A DNA stretch of 64,000 nucleotides. It comes from Streptomyces narbonensis. GTDB lineage: Bacteria; Actinomycetota; Actinomycetes; Streptomycetales; Streptomycetaceae. Below are positions 1 to 9,214 of the stretch, one piece after another (position 1 is the first letter of the stretch; the number at the start of each line of letters is the position of its first letter). The notes below the pieces were generated by a model. That model did no database searches. It was not told where the DNA came from and worked only from the letters and a program-made list of their open reading frames with translations. The stretch spans positions 1 through 64,000 of the forward strand of contig NZ_BMSF01000002.1 of NCBI RefSeq assembly GCF_014649015.1, in the 5' to 3' direction. The position numbers and the translations under genes are program-made.

Positions 1-81
1 ACGCACCAGACGCCGCGGGGCCGCCCTTCGGGCGACGACGGGAATGTGACGACACCCCCTAGGCCCTGTCGATCAGGGCGA

Positions 82-177
82 ACCGCGGCCGGCCAGGACC
101 GCGGCCGGTCAGGACCGCGGCCGGTCAGGACCGCGGCCGGCCAGGACCGCGGCCGGCCAGGACCGCGGCCGGCCAGG
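82..177. repeat. Tandem repeat, six copies of a 16-bp GC-rich unit
   Basis: Six consecutive near-identical copies of ACCGCGGCCGGCCAGG (a few copies have T for C at one position). The unit contains CCGCGG and GGCCGGCC, which are self-complementary, so the array can fold strongly. It lies downstream of the DUF3093 gene, which ends at 249 on the minus strand, and could work as a transcription barrier for it. Bases 1-81 hold only a short CGCCC-TTC-GGGCG hairpin and no gene I can support. Confidence 0.85.
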
Positions 178-248
178 GGCCGGGGACGGCCCCTCCCGGC
201 ACCTCACGCCGGGCCGGACGAGAGCCGGGCCCGGAGTCGGTCCCGGGA

Positions 249-803
249 TCAGGCCTCGGCGCGCGCGGAGTCCAGGGCGGCCACCAGGGCCTCCGGCTCA
301 CGGCTCGACAGGTACGCGTACGGCGTCGGGTCCGTCGGGTCGGTGATCTCGACCCGCACCGCCCGCGGCACATAGCTGCGCATCAGCATGAAAGCGCGCG
401 GGTCCGCCTTGTGGGAGCGCCAGGCGCGCGCCTCCTCCTCGTCCAGCGCCTCGGCCGCCCCGAGCGCCGAGACCGGGATCCGGGCGTCGCCCGCCACGAG
501 CGAACCCGCCACCACCCGGACCCGGGCGGAGCCGTACGAGGAGACCGCCGCCCCCGCGAGCACCGCTGCCACGATCACACCGGCCAGCGTCGGGACCGCA
601 CCCAGCGGGTACATGACGAGGCCGCCGGAGAGACCGAGCAGACCCGCGATGACCCACCACGACCGGGGCGCCGTCAGCCGCTCGTCGAAGCGCGGCGCGA
701 CCGCCGCCGGGGACGACGCTGCGGGCGCCGCCGAGGTCGCCTCGGCGGACGGCACGGGCGAGGGCTCGGAGGAGGGGGCGGGGGACGGCACGGAAGGCTG
801 CAT
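249..803 (-). CDS. DUF3093 family membrane protein
   Basis: A 184-aa protein with a Ser/Pro/Ala-rich N-terminus (about 1-40), then two hydrophobic segments (about residues 50-90, beginning RSWWVIAGLLGL) and a cytosolic C-terminal domain of about 95 residues containing AFMLMRSYVPRAVRVEITDP. This layout is typical of actinobacterial DUF3093 proteins, which often sit beside dut; their function is unknown. The ATG at 803 was chosen over upstream in-frame starts, because the extra N-terminal codons look like translated leader. It is divergent from the thioesterase gene, with 58 bases between the starts. Confidence 0.85.
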   Translation of the reverse strand: MQPSVPSPAPSSEPSPVPSAEATSAAPAASSPAAVAPRFDERLTAPRSWWVIAGLLGLSGGLVMYPLGAVPTLAGVIVAAVLAGAAVSSYGSARVRVVAGSLVAGDARIPVSALGAAEALDEEEARAWRSHKADPRAFMLMRSYVPRAVRVEITDPTDPTPYAYLSSREPEALVAALDSARAEA

Positions 804-861
804 GCGTCCAAGCTTGGCACGGCGCGACCCGCGCCCGGCCGCGCGGGTAAGGTCTGCGCCT

Positions 862-1446
862 GTGACTGCAACATCTGCCGCCCTCACCCCGCCGGCCGAC
901 GCCATACCGCCGGTACGCCACCCCGACGCCCCGGCCCCCGGCGAGCTGCTCGGTTCCCACTACGAGTACTGCTTCGGGTGCGGCGGCGGGCAGCCCCACG
1001 GCCTGCACCTGGAGGCGCGGGCGGGCGAGGGCGTGACCGTCACCGCCGAGTTCACCGTGACCCCCGACCACCAGGGCGCCCCCGGCCTCGCGCACGGCGG
1101 CGTCCTCGCCACCGCGCTCGACGAGACCCTCGGCTCCCTGAACTGGCTGCTGCGGGTCATCGCCGTGACCGGCAGGCTGGAGACCGACTTCGCCCGGCCC
1201 GTCCCGGTCGGGACCGTTCTCCACCTGGAGGCCGCGGTCACCGCCGTACACGGCCGCAAGATCTTCTCGACCGCCGTCGGCCGGATCGGCGGCCCCGAGG
1301 GGCCCGTCGCCGTCCGCGCCGACGCCCTCTTCGTCGAGGTCAAGGTCGACCACTTCATCGACAACGGCCGGCCTGAGGAGATCCAGGCCGCCATGTCCGA
1401 CCCCGACCAGGTCCGGCGCGCCCGCGCCTTCGAGGTGAACCCCTGA
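862..1446 (+). CDS. PaaI-family hotdog-fold thioesterase
   Basis: A 194-aa protein with the single hotdog-domain pattern of the PaaI/YbgC thioesterases: CFGCG near residue 33, then HQGAPGLAHGGVLATALDE, in which HGG-x8-DE is the conserved helix motif. It probably hydrolyses an acyl-CoA thioester in the cytosol; the substrate cannot be read from sequence. The GTG at 862 is preferred because the frame upstream overlaps the divergent DUF3093 gene. The stop overlaps the dut start by one base (TGATG), so the two are probably translationally coupled. Confidence 0.85.
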   Translation: MTATSAALTPPADAIPPVRHPDAPAPGELLGSHYEYCFGCGGGQPHGLHLEARAGEGVTVTAEFTVTPDHQGAPGLAHGGVLATALDETLGSLNWLLRVIAVTGRLETDFARPVPVGTVLHLEAAVTAVHGRKIFSTAVGRIGGPEGPVAVRADALFVEVKVDHFIDNGRPEEIQAAMSDPDQVRRARAFEVNP

Positions 1447-1958
1447 TGCGCAACCCTGTCGACGTACTGATCCGCCGCGTGGACCCCGAAGTGCCGATCC
1501 CGGCCTACGGGCACCCCGGCGACGCCGGTGCCGACCTCGTGACCACCGAGGCCGCCGTCCTCGCCCCCGGGGAGCGCGCCGTGCTGCCCACCGGGGTCTC
1601 CATCGCGCTGCCGGACGGGTACGCGGCCTTCGTGCACCCGCGCTCCGGCCTGGCCGCCCGCTGCGGAGTCGCGCTCGTGAATGCCCCGGGGACGGTGGAT
1701 GCCGGGTACCGTGGAGAGATCAAAGTGATCGTGGTCAATCTCGACCCGCGCGAGAGCGTGCGGTTCGAGCGGTTCGACCGGATTGCCCAACTGGTCGTCC
1801 AGCAGGTCGAGAAGGTTCGCTTCCACGAGGTGGCGGAGCTTCCCGGCTCGGCGCGGGCCGAGGGGGGCTTCGGGTCCACCGGCGGCCATGCCGCCGTGGA
1901 CGGCGCAACGGGTGGGAATCGATACGCTTCGGTCGTATCCGACCGGGAAGGACAGTGA
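1446..1958 (+). CDS. dut: Deoxyuridine 5'-triphosphate nucleotidohydrolase (dUTPase)
   Basis: A 170-aa trimeric-type dUTPase that converts dUTP to dUMP and pyrophosphate, preventing uracil incorporation and supplying dTMP synthesis. All family motifs are visible: GDAGADL (motif 1), HPRSGLAARCGV (motif 2), NAPGTVDAGYRGE with the catalytic Asp (motif 3), RIAQLVVQ (motif 4) and the C-terminal GGFGSTGGH (motif 5). It starts at the ATG overlapping the thioesterase stop. About 20 residues follow motif 5, slightly more than usual. The DUF3710 gene follows one base after the stop. Confidence 0.97.
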   Translation: MRNPVDVLIRRVDPEVPIPAYGHPGDAGADLVTTEAAVLAPGERAVLPTGVSIALPDGYAAFVHPRSGLAARCGVALVNAPGTVDAGYRGEIKVIVVNLDPRESVRFERFDRIAQLVVQQVEKVRFHEVAELPGSARAEGGFGSTGGHAAVDGATGGNRYASVVSDREGQ

Positions 1959-1959
1959 C

Positions 1960-2721
1960 GTGTTCGGACGTCGCAAGAAGAGCGGTGCCGCTGAGGACGC
2001 AGCGGGCGAGGCCGAGCAGGTCGTCGACGAGGTCGGCACCGACGAGTCGGCCGAGGCGCCGCGTCGGGTGAACCTTCCGCCGGCGCCCCGGCCCGACGGA
2101 CCGTGGGACATCTCCGAGGTCACGACGCCGGAGGACGGCCGTGTCGACCTCGGTGGCGTCTTCGTGCCCGGAGTCGAGGGCATGGAGCTGCGGGTCGAGG
2201 TGGCGGGCGACGCGATCGTCGCGGCCACCGTCGTCCTGCGCGACAGCGCCGTGCAGCTCCAGGCCTTCGCCGCCCCGAAGAAGGAGGGCATCTGGGGCGA
2301 GGTCCGTGACGAGATCGCCACGGGCATCGTCCAGCAGGGCGGAGTGATCGACGAGGTCGAGGGCCCCCTCGGCTGGGAGCTGCGGGCCCAGGTCCCCGTC
2401 CAGCTGCCCGACGGCAACCGCGGCGTGCAGCTCGTGCGCTTCGTGGGCGTCGACGGACCCCGCTGGTTCCTGCGCGGAGTGATCTCCGGGCAGGGCGCGG
2501 TGCAGCCGGAGGCGGCCGGGCTCCTGGAGCAGATCGTGCGCGACACCGTGGTCGTCCGCGGTGACGGCCCGATGGCCCCGCGCGACCCGATCGTCCTCAA
2601 GCTGCCGAACGACGCGCAGATGGTGCCGGACGGTGTCCAGCAGGAGGAGCAGGCGAACTCGCGCTTCTCCGGCGGCATGGGCCAGCTCCAGCGCGGCCCG
2701 GAGGTCTCCGAGATCCGCTGA
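1960..2721 (+). CDS. DUF3710 domain-containing protein
   Basis: A 253-aa cytosolic protein beginning VFGRRKKSGAAEDA, with an acidic low-complexity N-terminus (about 1-45) followed by the compact DUF3710 domain (about 50-230, including WDISEVTTPEDGRVDLGGVF and WFLRGVISG). The family is actinobacterial and commonly found downstream of dut; no biochemical function is known to me. The GTG at 1960 is one base after the dut stop, with a weak ribosome-binding site (GGGAAGGA) inside the end of dut. It is the last gene before a strong terminator hairpin. Confidence 0.88.
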   Translation: MFGRRKKSGAAEDAAGEAEQVVDEVGTDESAEAPRRVNLPPAPRPDGPWDISEVTTPEDGRVDLGGVFVPGVEGMELRVEVAGDAIVAATVVLRDSAVQLQAFAAPKKEGIWGEVRDEIATGIVQQGGVIDEVEGPLGWELRAQVPVQLPDGNRGVQLVRFVGVDGPRWFLRGVISGQGAVQPEAAGLLEQIVRDTVVVRGDGPMAPRDPIVLKLPNDAQMVPDGVQQEEQANSRFSGGMGQLQRGPEVSEIR

Positions 2722-2763
2722 GCCGCGATCGAGGATCGTGCACGCGCACATCGAGCAACGAGC

Positions 2764-2806
2764 GGTGGGCCGCTTCCCGTACGAGAGGTACGGGAAGCGG
2801 CCCACC
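2764..2806. terminator. Terminator hairpin after DUF3710
   Basis: A perfect 19-bp stem (left arm 2764-2782, right arm 2788-2806) with a GAGAG loop, 43 bases after the DUF3710 stop. There is no long T-run after it, as is usual for Streptomyces terminators. It closes the thioesterase-dut-DUF3710 transcription unit. Confidence 0.9.
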
Positions 2807-2947
2807 GGCCGTTGTCCCGCCGCCCCACCGCTGCTTCCTCCGCTGCTTCCTCCGCCGTCCCCCTGTCCGTACGGCCTTGGGCTCTGGCCCTGGGGCCCGG
2901 CGGCGGACCATACTGGCGCGCACATGTTCGAGGAGGGGGAGTACGCG

Positions 2948-3676
2948 GTGAGTGAGAGCAGCACGCGGTCCGGAACAGCCGTCGCCGAGGACCCGGCCGG
3001 CACGCCGATGGTCCGCGTCGAGGGCCTCCGGCGCTCGTACGGCACGGGCGAGGCCGCCGTCCACGCCCTGCGCGGGGTCACCTTCGACATCCCGCGCGGC
3101 GAGCTCGTCGCCCTGAAGGGCCGCTCCGGCTCCGGCAAGACGACCCTGCTCAACCTCGTGGGCGGCCTCGACCAGGCCGACGGGGGCCGGATCGTCATCG
3201 ACGGCACCGACCTCTCCACCCTCGGCGAGAGCGGACTCCTGGAGCTGCGCCGCGACCGGATCGGCTTCATCTTCCAGTCCTTCGGACTCCTCCCGATCCT
3301 CTCCGCGGCCGAGAACGTCGGCGTACCCCTCCGGCTGCGGAAGGCCGACCCCAAGGAGCGCGAGGAGCGGGTCGCGCTGCTGCTCTCCCTCGTGGGCCTC
3401 GCCGATCACGCGGCCCAGCGGCCCGGCGAGCTCTCCGGCGGCCAGCAGCAGCGGGTCGCCATCGCCCGAGCCCTCGCCAACAAGCCCGCCCTGCTGATCG
3501 CCGACGAGCCGACCGGCCAGCTCGACGCGGAGACCGGGCTCGCCGTCATGGAGCTGCTGCGCGCGGTGGTGCGCAGCGAGGGCTGTACGGCCCTGGTAGC
3601 CACGCACGACCCGCAGCTCCTGGGCCTGGCGGACCGGGTCCTGGAGCTCAGCGACGGCGAGATCACCGAGCACTGA
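2948..3676 (+). CDS. ABC transporter ATP-binding protein (MacB/LolD type)
   Basis: A 242-aa ATPase subunit of the class that drives MacB/LolD/FtsE-like exporters. It has Walker A GRSGSGKTT, a Q-loop (FIFQSFGLLP), the signature LSGGQQQRVAIARAL, Walker B LLIADEPTGQLD, and the H-loop in VATHDPQ. The GTG at 2948 follows GAGGAGGGGGA at 8-base spacing and is preferred over the upstream ATG at 2924. No permease gene is adjacent: the next gene is kdpD. Its partner must therefore be elsewhere, or the protein works in another role. Confidence 0.9.
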   Translation: MSESSTRSGTAVAEDPAGTPMVRVEGLRRSYGTGEAAVHALRGVTFDIPRGELVALKGRSGSGKTTLLNLVGGLDQADGGRIVIDGTDLSTLGESGLLELRRDRIGFIFQSFGLLPILSAAENVGVPLRLRKADPKEREERVALLLSLVGLADHAAQRPGELSGGQQQRVAIARALANKPALLIADEPTGQLDAETGLAVMELLRAVVRSEGCTALVATHDPQLLGLADRVLELSDGEITEH

Positions 3677-3820
3677 CCTCCGGATCCGCCGACCCCGGGG
3701 CACCCGCTCCGGGCCGGCTGGTCCGGCCGTCGGCCTTCGGACATCAGAATCACGTCAATACCGCCCCGGGGCCTCCGCCCGCGTACGGAATGTCCGATTG
3801 GCTGGACGTATGGTCGTGCC

Positions 3821-6367
3821 ATGGGACGCGGCAAGCTTCGGATCTACCTCGGCGCTGCGCCGGGCGTCGGCAAGACGTACGCGATGCTCTCCGAGGGACA
3901 TCGCCGGATCGAGCGCGGCACGGACTGCGTCGTGGCCTTCGTGGAGCACCACGGACGGCCGCGCACGGAGGTGATGCTGCACGGCCTGGAGCAGGTCCCG
4001 CGCCGGACCCTGGAGCACAGGGGCGCCACCTTCACCGAGATGGACGTCGACGCGGTCCTGGCCAGGAAGCCGACCGTCGCTCTCGTCGACGAGCTCGCCC
4101 ACACGAACGTCCCCGGCTCCCGGAACTCCAAGCGCTGGCAGGACGTCGTCGAGCTCCTCGCGGCCGGTATCGACGTCGTGTCGACGGTCAACATCCAGCA
4201 CCTGGAGTCGCTGGGGGACGTCGTCGAGTCGATCACCGGCGTACGGCAGAAGGAGACCGTCCCCGACGAGGTCGTCCGCCGGGCCGACCAGATCGAGCTG
4301 GTCGACATGTCGCCGCAGGCCCTGCGCCGCCGCATGGCCCACGGCAACGTCTACACGTCCGACAAGGTCGACGCGGCCCTCTCCAACTACTTCCGCCCGG
4401 GCAACCTCACCGCCCTGCGCGAGCTCGCCCTGCTGTGGACGGCCGACCGGGTCGACGAGTACCTCCAGCAGTACCGCGGCGAGCACAACATCCGCTCCAC
4501 CTGGCAGGCCCGGGAGCGCATCGTCGTGGGCCTCACCGGCGGACCCGAGGGCCGCACGCTCATACGCCGGGCCACGCGGCTGGCCGAGAAGGGCGCGGGC
4601 GGCGAGGTGCTCGCCGTCTACATCGCCCGCAGCGACGGACTGACCGCCGCCTCGCCCAAGGAGCTGGCCGTCCAGCGGACCCTCGTCGAGGATCTCGGCG
4701 GAACGTTCCACCACGTCATCGGCGACGACGTCCCCTCCGCGCTCCTGGAGTTCGCCCGCGGGGTCAACGCCACCCAGATCGTCCTCGGCTCCAGCCGCCG
4801 CCGCGCCTGGCAGTACGTGTTCGGCCCCGGCGTCGGCCAGACCGTGGCACGGGAGTCCGGCCCCGACCTCGACGTCCACATCGTCACCCACAGCGAGGTC
4901 GCCAAGGGGCGGGGGCTGCCCGTCGCGCGCGGGGCGCGCCTCGGCCGGTCCCGGATCCTCGGCGGCTGGCTCGTCGGCGTCGCGGGGCCCGCCGCCCTGG
5001 CCCTGCTCCTCACCCATGTCGACGCCGACCTCGGCCTCGCCAACGACATGCTGCTCTTCCTCGCCCTGACCGTGGCCGCCGCGCTGCTCGGCGGGTTCCT
5101 GCCGGCGCTCGCCTCGGCCGCGGTCGGCTCCTTCCTCCTGAACTGGTTCTTCACCCCGCCCGTCCACCGGCTCACCATCGCCGACCCGAAGAACATCGTC
5201 GCCATCACCGTCTTCCTCGGGGTCGCGATGGCCGTCGCCTCGGTGGTGGACCTGGCGGCCCGGCGCACCCACCAGGCGGCCCGGCTCCGCGCCGAGTCCG
5301 AGGTCCTGTCGTACCTCGCGGGCAGCGTGCTGCGCGGCGAGACCAGCCTGGACGCCCTCCTCGAACGGGTCCGCGAGACCTTCTCGATGGAGTCGGTGAC
5401 CCTGCTGGAGCGGGCGGACGAGATCGAACCGTGGACCCCGGCGGCGAGCGTCGGCCCCCACCCGGCGGCCCGGCCGGAGGACGCCGATGTGGACATGCCC
5501 GTCGGCGACCATCTGGCCCTGGCGCTGACCGGCCGGGTCCTGCCCGCCGAGGACCGGCGCGTCCTCGGCGCCTTCGCGGCCCAGGCCGCGGTCGTCCTGG
5601 ACCGGCAGCGGCTCGTCGGCGAGGCCGAGGAGGCCAGGAAGCTGGCCGAGGGCAACAAGATCCGTACGTCGCTCCTCGCCGCCGTCAGCCACGACCTGCG
5701 CACCCCGCTCGCGAGCATCAAGGCCTCCGTCACCTCCCTCCGCTCCGACGACGTCGAGTGGTCCGAGGAGGACCGCGCCGAACTCCTGGAGGGCATCGAG
5801 GCAGGCGCCGACCGGCTCGACCACCTCGTCGGCAACCTCCTCGACATGTCCCGCCTCCAGACCGGCACCGTCACCCCGCTGATCCGCGCCGTGGACCTCG
5901 ACGAGGTCGTCCCGATGGCCCTCGGGGGAGTGCCCGACGGCAGCGCCGAGCTCGACATCCCCGAGACGCTGCCCATGGTCGAGGTCGACAAGGGCCTCCT
6001 GGAGAGGGCCGTCGCCAACATCGTCGAGAACGCCGTCAAGTACAGCCCCGACGGCCGGCCCGTCTCGGTCGCGGCCAGCACCCTGGGGGAGCGCGTCGAG
6101 CTGCGCGTCGTGGACCGGGGCCCCGGAGTGCCCGACGAGAGCAAGGACGGCATCTTCGAGCCGTTCCAGCGCTTCGGCGACGCTCCCCGCGGCGCCGGTG
6201 TCGGTCTCGGCCTCGCGGTCGCCCGCGGCTTCGTCGAGGCCATGGGCGGCACCCTCGCCGCCGAGGACACCCCGGGCGGGGGGCTGACCATGGTGCTCAC
6301 CCTCAGGACCGTGCGGGGCGCGCCCCCGGAACCGGCCGCCGAGCTCCCGGCGCAGGCCGTGAGCTGA
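3821..6367 (+). CDS. kdpD: KdpD osmosensitive potassium sensor histidine kinase
   Basis: An 848-aa membrane kinase with the full KdpD architecture. The N-terminal KdpD domain carries Walker A GAAPGVGKT (11-19) and DELAHTNVPGSRN. A universal-stress (USP) domain spans about 245-365, followed by DUF4118 transmembrane helices (about 385-475), a GAF-like region, HisKA with phospho-acceptor His624 in AVSHDLRTPL, and HATPase_c with ENAVKYSPDG and GVGLGLAVARG. It is predicted to phosphorylate KdpE in response to low potassium or osmotic stress. In some bacteria the KdpD USP domain binds c-di-AMP. No kdpFABC genes lie in this window. TATGGT at 3809-3814 ends six bases before the ATG and there is no clear ribosome-binding site, so the message may be leaderless. 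Confidence 0.95.
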   Translation: MGRGKLRIYLGAAPGVGKTYAMLSEGHRRIERGTDCVVAFVEHHGRPRTEVMLHGLEQVPRRTLEHRGATFTEMDVDAVLARKPTVALVDELAHTNVPGSRNSKRWQDVVELLAAGIDVVSTVNIQHLESLGDVVESITGVRQKETVPDEVVRRADQIELVDMSPQALRRRMAHGNVYTSDKVDAALSNYFRPGNLTALRELALLWTADRVDEYLQQYRGEHNIRSTWQARERIVVGLTGGPEGRTLIRRATRLAEKGAGGEVLAVYIARSDGLTAASPKELAVQRTLVEDLGGTFHHVIGDDVPSALLEFARGVNATQIVLGSSRRRAWQYVFGPGVGQTVARESGPDLDVHIVTHSEVAKGRGLPVARGARLGRSRILGGWLVGVAGPAALALLLTHVDADLGLANDMLLFLALTVAAALLGGFLPALASAAVGSFLLNWFFTPPVHRLTIADPKNIVAITVFLGVAMAVASVVDLAARRTHQAARLRAESEVLSYLAGSVLRGETSLDALLERVRETFSMESVTLLERADEIEPWTPAASVGPHPAARPEDADVDMPVGDHLALALTGRVLPAEDRRVLGAFAAQAAVVLDRQRLVGEAEEARKLAEGNKIRTSLLAAVSHDLRTPLASIKASVTSLRSDDVEWSEEDRAELLEGIEAGADRLDHLVGNLLDMSRLQTGTVTPLIRAVDLDEVVPMALGGVPDGSAELDIPETLPMVEVDKGLLERAVANIVENAVKYSPDGRPVSVAASTLGERVELRVVDRGPGVPDESKDGIFEPFQRFGDAPRGAGVGLGLAVARGFVEAMGGTLAAEDTPGGGLTMVLTLRTVRGAPPEPAAELPAQAVS

Positions 6368-6567
6368 GCCGGGCGGCGCCCGGCCGCAATACAGCCCCCG
6401 CCGCCCGCCCGTACAGCCCCCGCCGCCCGGGCCGCACGCCCCCGCCGTACAACCGCTCCCGCAGCCCTCCGGCGCCGCCCCCCGCTCACGTACTGCCTGC
6501 CCCGCAAGCCCCACCGCCATCACCCAAGCCGCCCGCAACGGGCACCGAAGAAGGTAGGTCCCCCTCC
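6368..6567 (+). other. C-rich spacer between kdpD and kdpE with a 22-bp direct repeat
   Basis: Two hundred bases separate kdpD from kdpE, where these genes usually touch or overlap. The spacer is very C-rich and contains TACAGCCCCCGCCGCCCG twice, starting at 6390 and 6412. It has no stop codon in the kdpE frame, so it reads as a proline-rich peptide, but no start or codon pattern supports a gene. AGAAGGTAGG at about 6549-6558 provides the kdpE ribosome-binding site. Confidence 0.6.
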
Positions 6568-7254
<687 letters not shown>

Positions 7255-7312
7255 AGCGAACGTCGTGTGTGTAGCCGGTCCTGGTGGGGGTGGGGGCCGG
7301 TACGCTTTCTGT

Positions 7313-7711
7313 ATGAGTGCTGCACCGCGTACAGAGAAGCCGGCCGGAAGGTTCCGCCGGATGCTCGACCGGCTCTCCTCCACCCCGGAGGACCTGGAGT
7401 CGGAGGAGCTCCAGGAGGACGCCGAGGCCACCGGGTGCACGCGTATCTGCGACTGCTCCGACCGCCAGATAGTCAAGGTGACTGGTACCTTGCGCACGGT
7501 CACGCTGCGCCCCCGGGCCGGTGTGCCCGCGCTGGAGGCCGAGCTCTTCGACGGCACGGCACCGCTGGACGTCGTCTGGCTGGGCCGCCGCTCCATCGTG
7601 GGCATCGAACCGGGCCGCAAGCTGATCGCCTCCGGCCGGATCTCCATGAGCCACGGCCGGCGGGTCCTCTTCAACCCCAAATACGAGCTCCGACCGCTCG
7701 GACAGGAGTAG
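7313..7711 (+). CDS. Small OB-fold nucleic acid-binding domain protein
   Basis: A 132-aa protein with an OB-fold anti-codon-binding-like domain (about 45-130): IVKVTGTLRTVTLRP, LEAELFDGTAPLDVVWLG and GRKLIASGRISMSHGRRVLFNP match the five-strand pattern. The acidic N-terminal 40 residues end in the cysteine-containing CTRICDC. Its function is unknown; this family is a common neighbour of DUF3159 and TrkA genes in Streptomyces. The ATG follows a TACGCT element by six bases with no ribosome-binding site, so a leaderless mRNA is likely. DUF3159 starts three bases after its stop. Confidence 0.85.
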   Translation: MSAAPRTEKPAGRFRRMLDRLSSTPEDLESEELQEDAEATGCTRICDCSDRQIVKVTGTLRTVTLRPRAGVPALEAELFDGTAPLDVVWLGRRSIVGIEPGRKLIASGRISMSHGRRVLFNPKYELRPLGQE

Positions 7712-7714
7712 CCG

Positions 7715-8473
7715 GTGACGTCCCTCGACAAGCCGACCACGGATCAGGGCGCCGAGGCCCCGCAGGACGCCCGGGCCTCGAAGGAGGTCACCGAGGCCGC
7801 GCTGTTCGAGGCCTTCGGCGGCCTGCGAGGCATGATCGAGACGGTCGTGCCCGGCCTGCTCTTCGTCACGATCTTCACGATCAACAAGAACCTGCACGTC
7901 TCGGCGATCGCCGCGCTCGCGGTCTCGCTGGTCCTGGTCGCGGTCCGGCTGATCCGTCGCGACACCGTCAAGCACGCCTTCAGCGGCGTCTTCGGCGTCG
8001 CCTTCGGTGTCGTCTTCGCGATGATGACGGGCAACGCCAAGGACTTCTACCTGCCGGGCATGCTGTACACCCTCGGCCTCGCCCTCGCGTACATTGTCAC
8101 CACGCTCGCGGGCGTCCCGCTGATCGGCCTGATCCTCGGCCCGGTGTTCAAGGAGAACCTCTCCTGGCGCACCCGCAACCCCGGCCGCAAGAAGGCGTAC
8201 GCGAAGGCCAGCCTGGCCTGGGGCTTCATCCTGCTCGCCAAGTGCGCGATCCTCTTCCCGATGTACTGGTGGGCCGACACGACCAAGTTCGGCTGGGTGC
8301 TGGTCGCCCTGAAGATCCCGCCGTTCCTGCTCGCGGTCTACCTCACCTGGATGTTCCTCGCGAAGGCGCCGCCGCCGATCGACGTCTTCGCCGAGATGGA
8401 GGCCGAGGAGCGCGCCGAGAAGGAGCGCAAGGCGGCCGCGGCCGCCGCGCGGAGCGGCACGCCGGAGGCCTGA
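7715..8473 (+). CDS. DUF3159 family membrane protein
   Basis: A 252-aa integral membrane protein with about five or six hydrophobic segments (roughly 38-60, 62-80, 93-110, 117-140, 165-185, 200-225). A charged Ala/Glu/Lys-rich C-terminal tail follows. The segment ALFEAFGGLRGMIETVVPGL is the DUF3159 signature as I recall it. The GTG at 7715 follows the OB-fold gene after three bases, indicating co-transcription. The position between kdpDE and trkA suggests a link to ion homeostasis, but that is inferred from neighbourhood alone. Confidence 0.85.
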   Translation: MTSLDKPTTDQGAEAPQDARASKEVTEAALFEAFGGLRGMIETVVPGLLFVTIFTINKNLHVSAIAALAVSLVLVAVRLIRRDTVKHAFSGVFGVAFGVVFAMMTGNAKDFYLPGMLYTLGLALAYIVTTLAGVPLIGLILGPVFKENLSWRTRNPGRKKAYAKASLAWGFILLAKCAILFPMYWWADTTKFGWVLVALKIPPFLLAVYLTWMFLAKAPPPIDVFAEMEAEERAEKERKAAAAAARSGTPEA

Positions 8474-8483
8474 GCCGTACGCC

Positions 8484-8520
8484 GGAGGGCCCGGACCTGA
8501 CGAACAGGTCCGGGCCCTCC
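8484..8520. terminator. Bidirectional terminator between DUF3159 and trkA
   Basis: A perfect 16-bp stem (8484-8499 with 8505-8520) and a five-base ACGAA loop. It lies between two convergent genes, ending at 8473 on the plus strand and 8537 on the minus strand, so it can serve both. Confidence 0.9.
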
Positions 8521-8536
8521 CGCGTATCACGCCTGA

Positions 8537-9214
8537 TCAGGAATCGGTCGTCTCGCGGCGGACCTGCAGCAGGTCCTCCAGCTGCTCCTCGCGGGCCTGC
8601 GCGGCCACGAACAGCAGCTCGTCGCCGGCCTCCAGGGTCTCCTCGGGGCTCGGCGTGAGCACCCGGGAACCACGGATGATCGTCACCAGCGAGGTGTCCT
8701 GCGGCCAGGCCACGTCCCCGACCGAAGTGCCGGCGACCGCCGACTCCGGCGGGAGCGTCAGCTCGACCAGGTTCGCGTCGCCGTGGCTGAAGCGCAGCAG
8801 CCGGACCAGGTCGCCGACGCTCACCGCCTCCTCGACCAGGGCCGACATGAGGCGCGGCGTCGAGACGGCCACGTCCACGCCCCAGGCCTCGTTGAACAAC
8901 CACTCGTTCTTCGGGTTGTTCACCCGGGCCACGACCCGCGGCACGCCGTACTCGGTCTTGGCGAGCAGCGAGACGACCAGGTTCACCTTGTCGTCGCCGG
9001 TCGCCGCGATCACCACGTTGCAGCGCTGGAGCGCCGCCTCGTCGAGGGACGTGATCTCGCAGGCGTCGGCCAGCAGCCACTCCGCCTGCGGCACCCGCTC
9101 CACCGAGATGGCGGTCGGCGCCTTGTCGATCAGCAGGACCTCGTGCCCGTTCTCCAGCAGCTCGCCCGCGATGGAACGGCCCACCGCACCCGCGCCCGCA
9201 ATAGCGACACGCAT
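8537..9214 (-). CDS. TrkA-type RCK potassium-uptake regulatory protein (second of pair)
   Basis: A 225-aa cytosolic protein with an N-terminal RCK_N Rossmann domain (MRVAIAGAGAVGRSIAGEL, GxGxxG, with the acidic ribose-binding residue in LLIDK) and a C-terminal RCK_C domain from about residue 135 (ELTLPPESAVAGTSVGDVAWP). Such proteins bind NAD(H) or nucleotides and gate Trk/Ktr transporters. Its ATG overlaps the stop of the preceding trkA-like gene by one base, so the two subunits are probably made in equal amounts. No trkH/ktrB membrane subunit is in the window; the closest transporter is the divergent KimA-like gene. Confidence 0.9.
   Translation of the reverse strand: MRVAIAGAGAVGRSIAGELLENGHEVLLIDKAPTAISVERVPQAEWLLADACEITSLDEAALQRCNVVIAATGDDKVNLVVSLLAKTEYGVPRVVARVNNPKNEWLFNEAWGVDVAVSTPRLMSALVEEAVSVGDLVRLLRFSHGDANLVELTLPPESAVAGTSVGDVAWPQDTSLVTIIRGSRVLTPSPEETLEAGDELLFVAAQAREEQLEDLLQVRRETTDS

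Noticed and set aside
46..375. Plus-strand open frame over the first repeat array
   Set aside because: It is mostly translated 16-bp repeat and then runs antisense to the DUF3093 gene; there is no ribosome-binding site.
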